A stretch of 64,000 bases of DNA, from assembly GCA_964514655.1 (NCBI GenBank), contig CAZEQY010000001.1, positions 62,001 to 126,000 of the forward strand. Direction: 5' to 3'. This stretch comes from SZAS-7 sp964514655. Lineage in GTDB: Bacteria; Chlamydiota; Chlamydiia; Chlamydiales; FEN-1388. Under the pieces are notes generated by a model. That model had not been told where the DNA came from. It did no database searches and saw only the letters and a program-made list of their open reading frames with translations. This document shows, one piece after another, positions 25,985 to 33,804 of the stretch (its first letter is position 1; each line of letters opens with the position of its first letter). Made by a program: the position numbers and the translations under genes.

Positions 25985-27490
25985 TTACTTAACAATAAGG
26001 CTTGCAAGTACTGTAAGGGCGATTACTTGCGTTTCTGAATCTCGGAAGGTAAGTGCGGCATGATAAGCATCAAATGTATTTCTTTCAGCTAAAAATGTAA
26101 GCCAATTAATTTTGCATAAGAAATCGTCAAAGGGGCCTGTTAGCCACTGGATTGCTAGGGTTTTATCACGACTCGCCTGTACTCTATAAATTTTATAGTC
26201 AGCTCTCGCTCGTTGAAATTGTCCTATATCTATGAGTGAAGCAGTAACTTTTGCACCTTCTATATCAAATGTTGATTGTGCATCAACAATATTTGCAAGA
26301 GCTAGATTACGTAAACCCCTATCAGCAATTTGTTTGGCAGATTCTACGCTTTTGCTAAAATCATGAGGTTTATCCTGTTTAGCCACTAACAGCTCTGCCT
26401 GATATCGCCAATATGGATCGCTCATCTGTTCAATTTTAGTATAGGCATGGGGACTTTTGTCGGCTAATTCCGCTTCCACGATTGACAACTCGGCTCTAGC
26501 ACGAGCCCCCGGATCATCGATAGTATGTACTACGTCATTGGCACGAGCAGGATCTATTTTTGCTAGCTCCCTAACCAACTCTTCTAATTTAGACTCCCGT
26601 AAGAAATTTGGGTAGATTTGCACAAGTTCTTGAGCCTCAGCAAAATTTTGTTCATGATAGAGGGCAATGTAAAAAAACGCATCTTGTTTTAAAAATTCAT
26701 CCATATCATCAATAGCCTCGGCAGTGTTCTTAGCTGCCGGGATATCATAAAGCGCTTCAATTTTGACAAGTTCACGAAGCAGTAAGGTTTGAGAAAATCT
26801 CTCCATTTGTTGCGCTATTTTTTTTGCTTCGCTACTAATTTTTTTTGTTAGCTCAAGATCGCATTTGACGGCAATTTTTAGGATACTTGCGATACTCCTT
26901 ACGACTTCATATTGCTTCAAAACGGTAGATAAGGACATCTGTAAAGCAATCCTAAAAGCTGTTAGGATGCTTCTAAAGGCAACAACCCTGCATATAGTTC
27001 GATTGTTGCTCTTAATATACTGATTCCATGTTGTACTAACCCGTCGCATGCTGAGTAAGTCTTTGACAGGCAGATAAAATAAAATAGCTTCTGCTGTTTC
27101 AAAAGGAATGAGAGGCAACTGTTCACCAAAAAATACAGCAACGTCATCACTTGCAGAACTTGCATCTACAGCTGCTTCAAATTTGGGATACGTATAGAGG
27201 ATTTTCTTGCCATAACCGTTAATAACACTGACTAACGCTTCTACATCGTCTGCTACATCAACGTCTTTTGTCTGTTCAAAAGCGCTGATGCGTTTTTGGG
27301 TGATTATTGTGCTACTATAAAAGGCATTAACTCCAACGTGAGAAGCAAGAGAGCCCAAAGTAACTCGTAGAATTCGTGCAAATATATTCAGTCTAACAGA
27401 TGAAACACAACCCGTTCTATCGTCTAAGCTCAGAAAATCACGATTCCAGCTTAATCGACTCCTATGCTCAAAATGCATGATGCAATTCAT
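25985..27490 (-). CDS. F-box domain protein with long helical C-terminal region
   Basis: A 501-residue protein. LIPFETAEAILFYLPVKDLL followed by SMRRVSTTWNQYIKSN (about 127-162) is a clear F-box, the motif that binds SKP1 in eukaryotic SCF ubiquitin ligases. The remaining about 330 residues are helical, with repeat-like units resembling those of other chlamydial/rickettsial effectors (for example DPARANDVVHTIDDPGARARAE, shortened here as DPARANDVVHTIDD). Environmental chlamydiae are known to carry F-box proteins as predicted secreted effectors. Its C-terminal 60 residues are duplicated at 13824-14012. It has no signal peptide or membrane span. It lies 95 bases upstream of the RasGEF gene on the same strand. 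Confidence 0.78.
   Translation of the reverse strand: MNCIMHFEHRSRLSWNRDFLSLDDRTGCVSSVRLNIFARILRVTLGSLASHVGVNAFYSSTIITQKRISAFEQTKDVDVADDVEALVSVINGYGKKILYTYPKFEAAVDASSASDDVAVFFGEQLPLIPFETAEAILFYLPVKDLLSMRRVSTTWNQYIKSNNRTICRVVAFRSILTAFRIALQMSLSTVLKQYEVVRSIASILKIAVKCDLELTKKISSEAKKIAQQMERFSQTLLLRELVKIEALYDIPAAKNTAEAIDDMDEFLKQDAFFYIALYHEQNFAEAQELVQIYPNFLRESKLEELVRELAKIDPARANDVVHTIDDPGARARAELSIVEAELADKSPHAYTKIEQMSDPYWRYQAELLVAKQDKPHDFSKSVESAKQIADRGLRNLALANIVDAQSTFDIEGAKVTASLIDIGQFQRARADYKIYRVQASRDKTLAIQWLTGPFDDFLCKINWLTFLAERNTFDAYHAALTFRDSETQVIALTVLASLIVK
26011..26164. repeat. 154-bp perfect direct repeat, right copy
   Basis: Lies inside the 3' end of the F-box gene and is identical to 13850-14003. 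The right copy belongs to an intact gene while the left copy is a gene fragment, so the right one looks like the source, or the retained half of a split gene. Confidence 0.9.
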
Positions 27491-27551
27491 TTACACACCT
27501 AATTTTGCAACAATTATAGTGTGTAAATACCATTTTCACCAATAAATTAAT

Positions 27552-29567
27552 TTATTGCTTGGCCACATCAACTTTTTTAGTAGTCTTTTTGCTCTTTTTC
27601 TTTTTTATATTTTGAGGAGCTGGGTCTATCTTACGTAAGGCACTAGCTCTAAGCTTACTTGCCTTTACAACACGCTTTGCAATTGCTGCCTTAAGCTTTG
27701 TGTGGGTAACAGCTGTGTCAGTGTTGCGACATACAGGATTGCCCGTTGTAAAAACATTGTTTATTACAATAGCGCCAGCAGGCAGTATGCTTGCCGTTGT
27801 GGCATTAAATACCCTGTTATTTTGAAATGTGCTTGTACTTGGTATACCTGAATCAATAATCCCAAAGTTTACATTAGTGATGTTGTTATCATTTACAAAA
27901 TCACAAGATGAGCCATCCAAAAAGATGCCGATATCAGCATCAGTTATGGTGTTAAATTCAAAAAGAGAGTTTGCATCACCATTTGAATAGATACCTATAT
28001 TTTCATCTTCTATTGTGCAGTTTTGCACAACGATACGGCTTAAATCATCATCCTGAAAGAGCGTCCATATACCTACATCAAAACCGGCTCCGCTATTATT
28101 TTGAATGACAGAGTCCTTAATAACAACGTTGTTAGAGGCCCCAAACACGATAATACCCTCAACATCGCCATCTCCCTTCACGGTGTTACCGGCAACGTGA
28201 CAATCACTAATAGACACGTTTTTAATTGGCCCATTTAGAGATGCACGTCCACCAAAAATCATCCCTTGAACAGATGCATATGCAGCAGGATTTAATGAAG
28301 TTGCCTTATTGTTTAGGCTTTCACAATCTTCTACCGTAAGGCCAAGCGAAAAATAAAATTCAAAGGCCGATACACCCACAAAATCAAGTGATCCACTTGC
28401 TGTGTTGCGAAGTGACTTACAGCGGCGGTATACAAGTCCCTCGCCAGGTGTCATCTTTTCAGGATTAAACGAAAGGTTTCTACCACTATGGTGAAAGCCA
28501 GAAGTAAAGTAGTTACTAAAGTTGTCAACTGCCTCACAATCTTCAACTAACACACCCTTATTGCCACCGATGATGCAAGGATATATACCAAAACCGTTAG
28601 AAGTTGTGGCTCCAGTACCCTGATTGGCGTTAAAGGTACACTTACGAAGTGTTAATCCATCAATATTATAGCCTGCATCAAACCCAAACACAACGGGAGT
28701 GTCGCCAGTAGCGCTATTTTCATCAAAATGGCAGTTTGTAAAGTCAATAGTAACAGAATCTTCATCCCCAAAGTCACGGTTTGCAATACACAAAACACCC
28801 ATAGCTATAGTTGTATGCTCATCGACAAATGCATTGCCAATAGCAATTGGGTTGCTGTAGTGGGCTTTTCGCGTTTCGGCATTGCGACAAAAGAGCGAAT
28901 TTTGCACCAAAATATCAGAACCAACGCCAACATACATCCCTGTAGGGGCATTTTTTTCTGCATAGACATTAACGATGCGGGCCGTGTTGATTCTTCCCTG
29001 ATATGTGTAATAGCCTCTTTCTTCAAAAGCCTTAGTTTGGCCAAGGAGAATACCACCTTGTAAAATGGGCTCTTCAGTTTCACAATCTAAAAAGGCAAAT
29101 TTTGATCCATGACCACAGTTTGTTACTTTAAGGTAGCTATCGTCGTTTCCTAAAAATATATTCGAGTTTCCACCGTCAACCACAATTCCAAGCTGGGTAA
29201 AGTGGCGTACTGCACCATTTATAATTGAGACTGTGTCATGGCCGGTTTTTACATGTATACCTACGGCTCGATGCTCGCAGTTTATCTGCTTTAACTCATG
29301 ACCACAAAGATCAAGTAGTACATTACAAGCATCAATAATAATAGCGGCTTTATCGTGACACTTTGGATCCCAATGAATTGTCTCGCCAAGGCAGTATTTA
29401 CCTGGTCTATCAATAACAAACGTTTTGTCGATTCTACCATTATGCCTAAAGTCCTTTTCCGTAAGAGTGTAGCAGCTGTGGCAACTAACAGAGCGATGAG
29501 AGTCAGACATAAGGGGAGAAAGCCCTGCTAACATAGCTATGAGGCAGAAAAACAGTGGGTGCTTCAT
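27552..29567 (-). CDS. Secreted right-handed beta-helix repeat protein
   Basis: A 671-residue protein with a signal peptide (MKHPLFFCLIAMLAGLSPLM, cleavage near SDS). The body begins with a pectate-lyase-like cap (YCLGETIHWDPKCHDKAAII) and continues as a beta-helix of N-x-I/V-x-x-C/N-x-x rungs (for example NIGIYSNGDANSLFEFNTITD, shortened as NIGIYSNGDANSLFEFNTI). The N-terminal part is cysteine-rich. The C-terminus (about 630-671) is a strongly basic tail (KKKKSKKTTKK). No autotransporter barrel is present. It may be a surface or periplasmic polysaccharide-binding protein or degradative enzyme, but no catalytic residues could be assigned. It diverges from the small secreted protein gene at 29699. 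Confidence 0.8.
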   Translation of the reverse strand: MKHPLFFCLIAMLAGLSPLMSDSHRSVSCHSCYTLTEKDFRHNGRIDKTFVIDRPGKYCLGETIHWDPKCHDKAAIIIDACNVLLDLCGHELKQINCEHRAVGIHVKTGHDTVSIINGAVRHFTQLGIVVDGGNSNIFLGNDDSYLKVTNCGHGSKFAFLDCETEEPILQGGILLGQTKAFEERGYYTYQGRINTARIVNVYAEKNAPTGMYVGVGSDILVQNSLFCRNAETRKAHYSNPIAIGNAFVDEHTTIAMGVLCIANRDFGDEDSVTIDFTNCHFDENSATGDTPVVFGFDAGYNIDGLTLRKCTFNANQGTGATTSNGFGIYPCIIGGNKGVLVEDCEAVDNFSNYFTSGFHHSGRNLSFNPEKMTPGEGLVYRRCKSLRNTASGSLDFVGVSAFEFYFSLGLTVEDCESLNNKATSLNPAAYASVQGMIFGGRASLNGPIKNVSISDCHVAGNTVKGDGDVEGIIVFGASNNVVIKDSVIQNNSGAGFDVGIWTLFQDDDLSRIVVQNCTIEDENIGIYSNGDANSLFEFNTITDADIGIFLDGSSCDFVNDNNITNVNFGIIDSGIPSTSTFQNNRVFNATTASILPAGAIVINNVFTTGNPVCRNTDTAVTHTKLKAAIAKRVVKASKLRASALRKIDPAPQNIKKKKSKKTTKKVDVAKQ

Positions 29568-29642
29568 CGGGAAAAGTCCTTTTTATATTTTTTCTCGATT
29601 GTACTCGCACTGCTATTTTTTGCAAGTCTAAAAAATTAAAAG

Positions 29643-29670
29643 TTGACTTTACATAAGAGAACTGTTAATT
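29643..29670 (+). promoter_or_regulatory. Predicted sigma-70/66-type promoter for the 29699 gene
   Basis: TTGACT (29643-29648), a 16-base spacer and TTAATT (29665-29670), inside the AT-rich 131-base divergent region. A second possible -10 hexamer, TATTAT, begins at 29681. The Shine-Dalgarno TGGAGGT precedes the ATG at 29699. Confidence 0.5.
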
Positions 29671-29698
29671 AAAAGGTTTATATTATGTTGGAGGTACT

Positions 29699-30181
29699 AT
29701 GCGCTTTCTAGGACTATGCACACTTATTATGCTTATAACAGCACCATGTATGGCAAGACCCTATCTTTTAACTGATAACTATGGCAGCGAGCAGCTTGAA
29801 AACCGCAACTTCTCTTTTGGATCAGGCTATACTGTAGTAAAACACTTTGACTATACAGTAAAAATTACTGCTGAACAGCGCTTTTCAGATAAAGAACTTT
29901 TGGTAATTGCATTTCCTCAAGCAATGGATGTTTCTTTTCACATAGAGCGCGTACAAATTGGAAAAGCACCCCACTTTAACCTACAGGGAGCTGTAGCAAA
30001 AGTAGAAGGTACTTTCCGCGCCCGCGTAAATATGAGCAACCCCATCCGCACACACATGATGGTTCCCGTACAGATAGCACCTGTTAATGAATTTACAGTA
30101 TCAGCAAATGAAGCACTCGTCCAAGGCAACCAATTTTTCCAAAAAAAGCTCCCCCACATGGTCACGGGCAATGAGCCCTAG
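29699..30181 (+). CDS. Secreted hypothetical protein
   Basis: A 160-residue protein of unknown family. An N-terminal signal peptide (MRFLGLCTLIMLITAPCMA-RP) is clear; the PCMA cleavage region is not a convincing lipobox because the following residues fit signal peptidase I. The mature part is predicted beta-rich (VKHFDYTVKITAEQRFSDKE, then alternating strands) with no cysteines, and it could be a small periplasmic or surface domain. Strong Shine-Dalgarno GGAGG. Its 3' end converges on yjbQ with 2 bases between the stops. Confidence 0.7.
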   Translation: MRFLGLCTLIMLITAPCMARPYLLTDNYGSEQLENRNFSFGSGYTVVKHFDYTVKITAEQRFSDKELLVIAFPQAMDVSFHIERVQIGKAPHFNLQGAVAKVEGTFRARVNMSNPIRTHMMVPVQIAPVNEFTVSANEALVQGNQFFQKKLPHMVTGNEP

Positions 30182-30183
30182 GC

Positions 30184-30603
30184 TTATTCGCCGATGATTT
30201 TGATGAGGACTTTTTTGGACCTTTGGCCATCATATTCGCCATAGAATACCTGCTCCCATGTGCCAAAATCGCACTTGCCGCCTGTTACGGCAATTACTAC
30301 CTCGCGGCCCATAAGCTGGCGTTTGAGATGGGCATCGCCATTTTCTTCGCCTGCTTCATTGTGCTTCCAAAGATTTGTAGGCTCATGCGGTGCCATGCGA
30401 TCACACCACTTTGTCATATCCTGGATAGAGCCCTTTTCGTTGTCGTTGATAAAGACCGATGAAGTTACATCCATAGGAGCAACTAAGGCAAGGCCTTCCA
30501 TAATGTTACTTTCCTTGATAGCACTTTCAACCTGTTCTGTAATATTTACGAGGGCAAATCGAGTTTCCACTTCAAATGTCAGTTCTTTACGAAAATGTTT
30601 CAT
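30184..30603 (-). CDS. YjbQ/UPF0047 family protein
   Basis: A 139-residue protein matching the UPF0047 signature: DVTSSVFINDNEKG, HLKRQLMGREVVIAV and the closing GTWEQVFYGEYDG (canonical G-x-L-x-L-G-T-W-Q-x-I-x-x-x-E-F/Y-D-G). The family forms trimers with conserved histidines (here NGDAHLKRQLMG) and has been associated with a weak thiamine-phosphate-synthase-like activity; the physiological role is unsettled. Its ATG overlaps the stop of the upstream gene at 30600, so the two are co-translated. Confidence 0.92.
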   Translation of the reverse strand: MKHFRKELTFEVETRFALVNITEQVESAIKESNIMEGLALVAPMDVTSSVFINDNEKGSIQDMTKWCDRMAPHEPTNLWKHNEAGEENGDAHLKRQLMGREVVIAVTGGKCDFGTWEQVFYGEYDGQRSKKVLIKIIGE

Positions 30604-31169
30604 TGTTTTTCTACCTCAGCTCCGTTTATAGCTCCAAGAATTTGGCTTGTTTTAGAAAGAATCACCTTGCCATTGCCACCTTCGAAGGTAATTGGACCTT
30701 TGCAAATTGTCTTTTCTGTAAGCTCTAGCGTCTGCCTTCCAAAGGACCAAGCAGGCTTTTTTACCACGATCCCGCCACTGAGAGTGCACCCGCTAAATGT
30801 AGCACTTTGTGTGCTCACAGTAAGCTCTGAGCGAAAGGTAGTATTGGTAGCACTTAAAAACCCGTTAATCTCTGATTTTGCATCTATTGTGGTGTCTAGA
30901 AGGCTTGCATGACCATTTACTGAGAGGCTTCCTACTTTGGCATTTTTTGCATCTAAATTGCCGTTGACAAGTAGCATATTGCGTACTGTAGTGCCCTCTA
31001 AAGTGACAAATCCGTTACCTTCTAAAGAGGCAATGGTCTCGCGCCCATAACGTATCACGCCATTACTTACATTTTTGCCATCAGTTTTATGTTCTTGAGG
31101 ATAGCTTGTATACGCATACCAAAGGCCCACCGCCAAAATCGCTACAAGAAGATACTTCCACATAGTCAC
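30600..31169 (-). CDS. Membrane-anchored or secreted beta-solenoid (bactofilin-like) protein
   Basis: A 189-residue protein with one N-terminal hydrophobic segment (KYLLVAILAVGLWYAYTSYP, residues 4-23) and then a repetitive beta region of short strands (GNGFVTLEGTTVRNMLLVNG, GNLDAKNAKVGSLSVNGHAS and so on) resembling polymer-forming bactofilin or DUF342-like solenoids. No catalytic residues are visible. The solenoid could act as a scaffold in the periplasm. It is upstream of yjbQ with a 4-base overlap. Family assignment is tentative. Confidence 0.6.
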   Translation of the reverse strand: MTMWKYLLVAILAVGLWYAYTSYPQEHKTDGKNVSNGVIRYGRETIASLEGNGFVTLEGTTVRNMLLVNGNLDAKNAKVGSLSVNGHASLLDTTIDAKSEINGFLSATNTTFRSELTVSTQSATFSGCTLSGGIVVKKPAWSFGRQTLELTEKTICKGPITFEGGNGKVILSKTSQILGAINGAEVEKQ

Positions 31170-31213
31170 TCCTTTTTTTCGGATAATACCGATTTAGGAC
31201 ATAACCTGAAATC

Positions 31214-32209
31214 TCATTTTTCAAGGGATAGACGAATAGCATCTTTTAAGGCTTGGCAGCCTTCGCCAGTGGAGGCTGAGATTGGAAAGATTTTATTTTT
31301 GTATTTTGAGAAAGCTTGCTTGAAGGCTTCTAGATGCTCTTCAGCACCTTCTAAGTCAACTTTATTCAGCGCTATAAGAAACGGCCTTTTTATAAGGCTC
31401 GGATCGTAGGAGCAAAGCTCTTGTTGCAACACAGTAAAGTCACCAATTGGAGACCTTCCTTCCCAGCCAGAGATATCGATTACAAAAATCAGCATCTTTG
31501 TGCGCTCGATATGGCGCAAAAACTCTAGGCCTAGGCCGCGGTTTTGGTGGGCACCTTCGATAATGCCAGGAATGTCCGCAATAAGCAGGCGTTCATGATC
31601 AGGATATCTTAAAACACCAATATTTGGATGAAGCGTTGTAAAGGGATAGGCACCTATTGCCACATCACGGTTTGCAAGAAGCGATATGAGAGTAGATTTA
31701 CCCGCGTTTGGATAGCCTACTAAGCCAATATCGGCAATGAGCTTAAGCTCAAGTTCTACATGACGCTCTTCACCTTCAGTTCCTGGCGTGCAGATATTTG
31801 GAGCTCGGTTTGTAGCGCTACGAAAGACAAAGTTACCCTTGCCGCCTTTTCCGCCCTTACAAAGAACAACTTGCTCGCCATGCTGTGTGAGGTCAAAAAG
31901 GATATCTCCAGAGTCTATATCCTTTACCAAAGTACCGCAAGGCACTTTGAGAATGAGGTTTTCTCCATTTTTTCCCCGTTTACAGCCGCCGGCACCCTGG
32001 CCGCCACTTTTAGCCTTGCAGATACGGCTATTGGCAAACCACTCTAGGGATGAAGCATTGTTATCAGCTTGCAAGACTACAGAGCCGCCATTTCCACCAT
32101 CGCCACCTGAAGGGCCACCTTTGGGAATGTATTTTTCGCGTCTCCAAGCAATGACGCCATTTCCGCCTTTACCTGCAACACAATGAACTTTAATTCTATC
32201 TATAAACAT
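31214..32209 (-). CDS. obg: Obg family GTPase (CgtA)
   Basis: About 331 residues from ATG 32209 (MFIDRIKVHCVAGKGG); the frame opens five codons earlier at a GTG. The glycine-rich Obg fold (GGNGVIAWRREKYIPKGGPS) is followed by a GTPase domain with G1 GYPNAGKST, G3 DIPGI and G4 NKVD. Obg is a large-ribosomal-subunit assembly and stress-response GTPase. It is directly downstream of rpmA and rplU in the usual rplU-rpmA-obg order. The C-terminal Obg-specific extension is absent, making it shorter than many homologues. Confidence 0.96.
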   Translation of the reverse strand: MFIDRIKVHCVAGKGGNGVIAWRREKYIPKGGPSGGDGGNGGSVVLQADNNASSLEWFANSRICKAKSGGQGAGGCKRGKNGENLILKVPCGTLVKDIDSGDILFDLTQHGEQVVLCKGGKGGKGNFVFRSATNRAPNICTPGTEGEERHVELELKLIADIGLVGYPNAGKSTLISLLANRDVAIGAYPFTTLHPNIGVLRYPDHERLLIADIPGIIEGAHQNRGLGLEFLRHIERTKMLIFVIDISGWEGRSPIGDFTVLQQELCSYDPSLIKRPFLIALNKVDLEGAEEHLEAFKQAFSKYKNKIFPISASTGEGCQALKDAIRLSLEK

Positions 32210-32254
32210 GAAAAAAGAGGCCACGCACCTTTGCAGATACGTGGCAATGAAGTT

Positions 32255-32512
32255 TTAGCTTTGAGCCGGAAGAACCGAAACGTATGTCTTATCGGTCTTC
32301 TTAAATGAAACAATACCGTCTTGCATAGCAAAAAGAGAATCATCCTTAGCACGTCGTACATGCTTGTTGCCTGGATGCCATTTTGTGCCGCGCTGACGTA
32401 CGAGAATGCTGCCTGCAGATACAAGCTCGCCTTCTCCGACTTTAATGCCAAGACGCTTTGCTACTGAATCACGTCCGTTTCTTGTTGAACCTTGACCTTT
32501 CTTATGGGCCAT
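32255..32512 (-). CDS. rpmA: Ribosomal protein L27
   Basis: An 85-residue protein with the L27 signature MAHKKGQGSTRNGRDS and RLGIKVGEGELVSAGSIL-type sequence, GRLGIK and RQRGTKWHPG. It sits near the peptidyl-transferase centre of the 50S subunit. The N-terminus needs no proteolytic processing of the Firmicute type. It is 11 bases downstream of rplU in the rplU-rpmA-obg operon. Confidence 0.98.
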   Translation of the reverse strand: MAHKKGQGSTRNGRDSVAKRLGIKVGEGELVSAGSILVRQRGTKWHPGNKHVRRAKDDSLFAMQDGIVSFKKTDKTYVSVLPAQS

Positions 32513-32523
32513 GAGAGCACCTC

Positions 32524-32838
32524 TTAACTTTGAATATCTGTGATTTTGACTTGTGAGTAGCGCTGGCGATGACCAAACTTGCGGTACTGGTTTTTGCGCT
32601 TTTTGTACTTGAGAGCTTCGATCTTCGGACCTTTTGCTTCTTGCACATACTGGCCAATAACTTTTGAACCCGAAACAAGTGGTGCACCCACTACTATCTT
32701 ACCAGAACCATCTGCAACGAGTAGCACATCGCTAAACTCAACTGCTTTACCTGGTTCAGAATCTAAAAGCTCCACCTGAATGACGTCGTCTTTTTTGACC
32801 CTATACTGTTTGCTTCCGCTACGAATAATTGCGTACAT
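32524..32838 (-). CDS. rplU: Ribosomal protein L21
   Basis: A 104-residue protein beginning MYAIIRSGSKQYRVKKDDVI and ending with the RNA-binding KYKKRKNQYRKFGHRQ segment, both typical of bL21. It is a 50S assembly protein and first gene of the rplU-rpmA-obg operon. The ATG at 32838 is preceded by a GGGGAATTC-type Shine-Dalgarno in the complementary strand. Confidence 0.98.
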   Translation of the reverse strand: MYAIIRSGSKQYRVKKDDVIQVELLDSEPGKAVEFSDVLLVADGSGKIVVGAPLVSGSKVIGQYVQEAKGPKIEALKYKKRKNQYRKFGHRQRYSQVKITDIQS

Positions 32839-32907
32839 AGGAATTCCCCATTGATCTTAAAGTAGGGACAATGGTAACCGACCTACTGATTTTTCTGCAA
32901 CAGGAGT

Positions 32908-33252
32908 TTAATCCCACTTAAGGATTTTGGCCTTGATGGTCTGTCCGGTGCTGAGGTTGAGCAAGAGATAGCGGTTTTTTGCATCAGTGCCGTATACACG
33001 GATGATGTTGCCTTGAGCCCATGTGTTGGAAATTTTTGCATCGTGATCGTGTGCAGGCTCATAAAAGATATTATTTGATAAAACAATGCTGTTTTTGGCA
33101 CCCGTTCCTAGCATCGCAAAATCCCTGCCATGCTTCTTACCGGAACTTGTAACGCTACTTCTTCTATCACCACGACGTCCAGGGCCTTTTATGTCTGCCT
33201 GAAGGGAGGTAAAGCAAATTGCCAAGCCTAAAAATATGCTAACTATCTTCAT
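32908..33252 (-). CDS. Small secreted protein, paralogue of the neighbour at 33267
   Basis: A 114-residue protein with a signal peptide (MKIVSIFLGLAICFTSLQA-DI). The mature part shares MLGxGxxNSIxLSNNxxYxP, a central W, an IRV strand and a final NLxTGxxIKxxxxxW pattern with the adjacent 33267-33611 protein. It is basic after the cleavage site (GRRGDRR). No known domain is recognised; a small beta-rich periplasmic or surface protein is likely. The pair lies between rplU and tRNA-Phe and has 14 bases between them. Confidence 0.75.
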   Translation of the reverse strand: MKIVSIFLGLAICFTSLQADIKGPGRRGDRRSSVTSSGKKHGRDFAMLGTGAKNSIVLSNNIFYEPAHDHDAKISNTWAQGNIIRVYGTDAKNRYLLLNLSTGQTIKAKILKWD

Positions 33253-33266
33253 GATGCACCTCTTAA

Positions 33267-33611
33267 TTACTTCCAGTCATAAACTCTAGTTTTTATCGCA
33301 TCGCCTGTATCCAGGTTTGCAAGTACATAGCGATGGTCTTTTACTTTAAGCACGCGTATCTGATCATTCAGTTGCCATCTTCTGAGAAGTCTAGCCGATT
33401 CTTTACGTGTGGGCTTGTAGTACACATTATTCGATAAAAGAATGCTATTGTCTCTGCCTATTCCGAGCATACCAAATGTTCCAACGATGCTGCCTTGAGT
33501 TTTGCTACTTGAGCTACTATCTGAAATTGTGACTTCAGGAACTATTGCAAAGAGGCTTGAAAATGACGCACAGCTTACTGCTACAAATAAAAAAATAGAT
33601 AATAGGTTCAC
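33267..33611 (-). CDS. Small secreted protein, paralogue of the neighbour at 32908
   Basis: A 114-residue protein with a signal peptide (MNLLSIFLFVAVSCASFSSL, cleavage near LFA-IV) and a serine-rich linker (SDSSSSSKTQG). The mature domain aligns end to end with the downstream paralogue (FGMLGIGRDNSILLSNNVYY; LANLDTGDAIKTRVYDWK). Both are 114 residues long. This is a tandem duplication with clear sequence divergence, so it is not recent. Function unknown. Confidence 0.75.
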   Translation of the reverse strand: MNLLSIFLFVAVSCASFSSLFAIVPEVTISDSSSSSKTQGSIVGTFGMLGIGRDNSILLSNNVYYKPTRKESARLLRRWQLNDQIRVLKVKDHRYVLANLDTGDAIKTRVYDWK

Positions 33612-33682
33612 GGCATGACCCTTTTTTTGAGTTATGCTTTTCGTATCGCGTTTTTAGGAATTAATTACAAGTAAAGAAAAAG

Positions 33683-33755
<73 letters not shown>

Positions 33756-33804
33756 ACAAATAGATAGAAGGAAGATACCGAATAATGTTCCTTTTTTTCA
33801 ACCC

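Noticed and set aside
31788..32186. Proline-rich open frame opposite obg
   Set aside because: Arises from antisense reading of the Gly-rich Obg domain.
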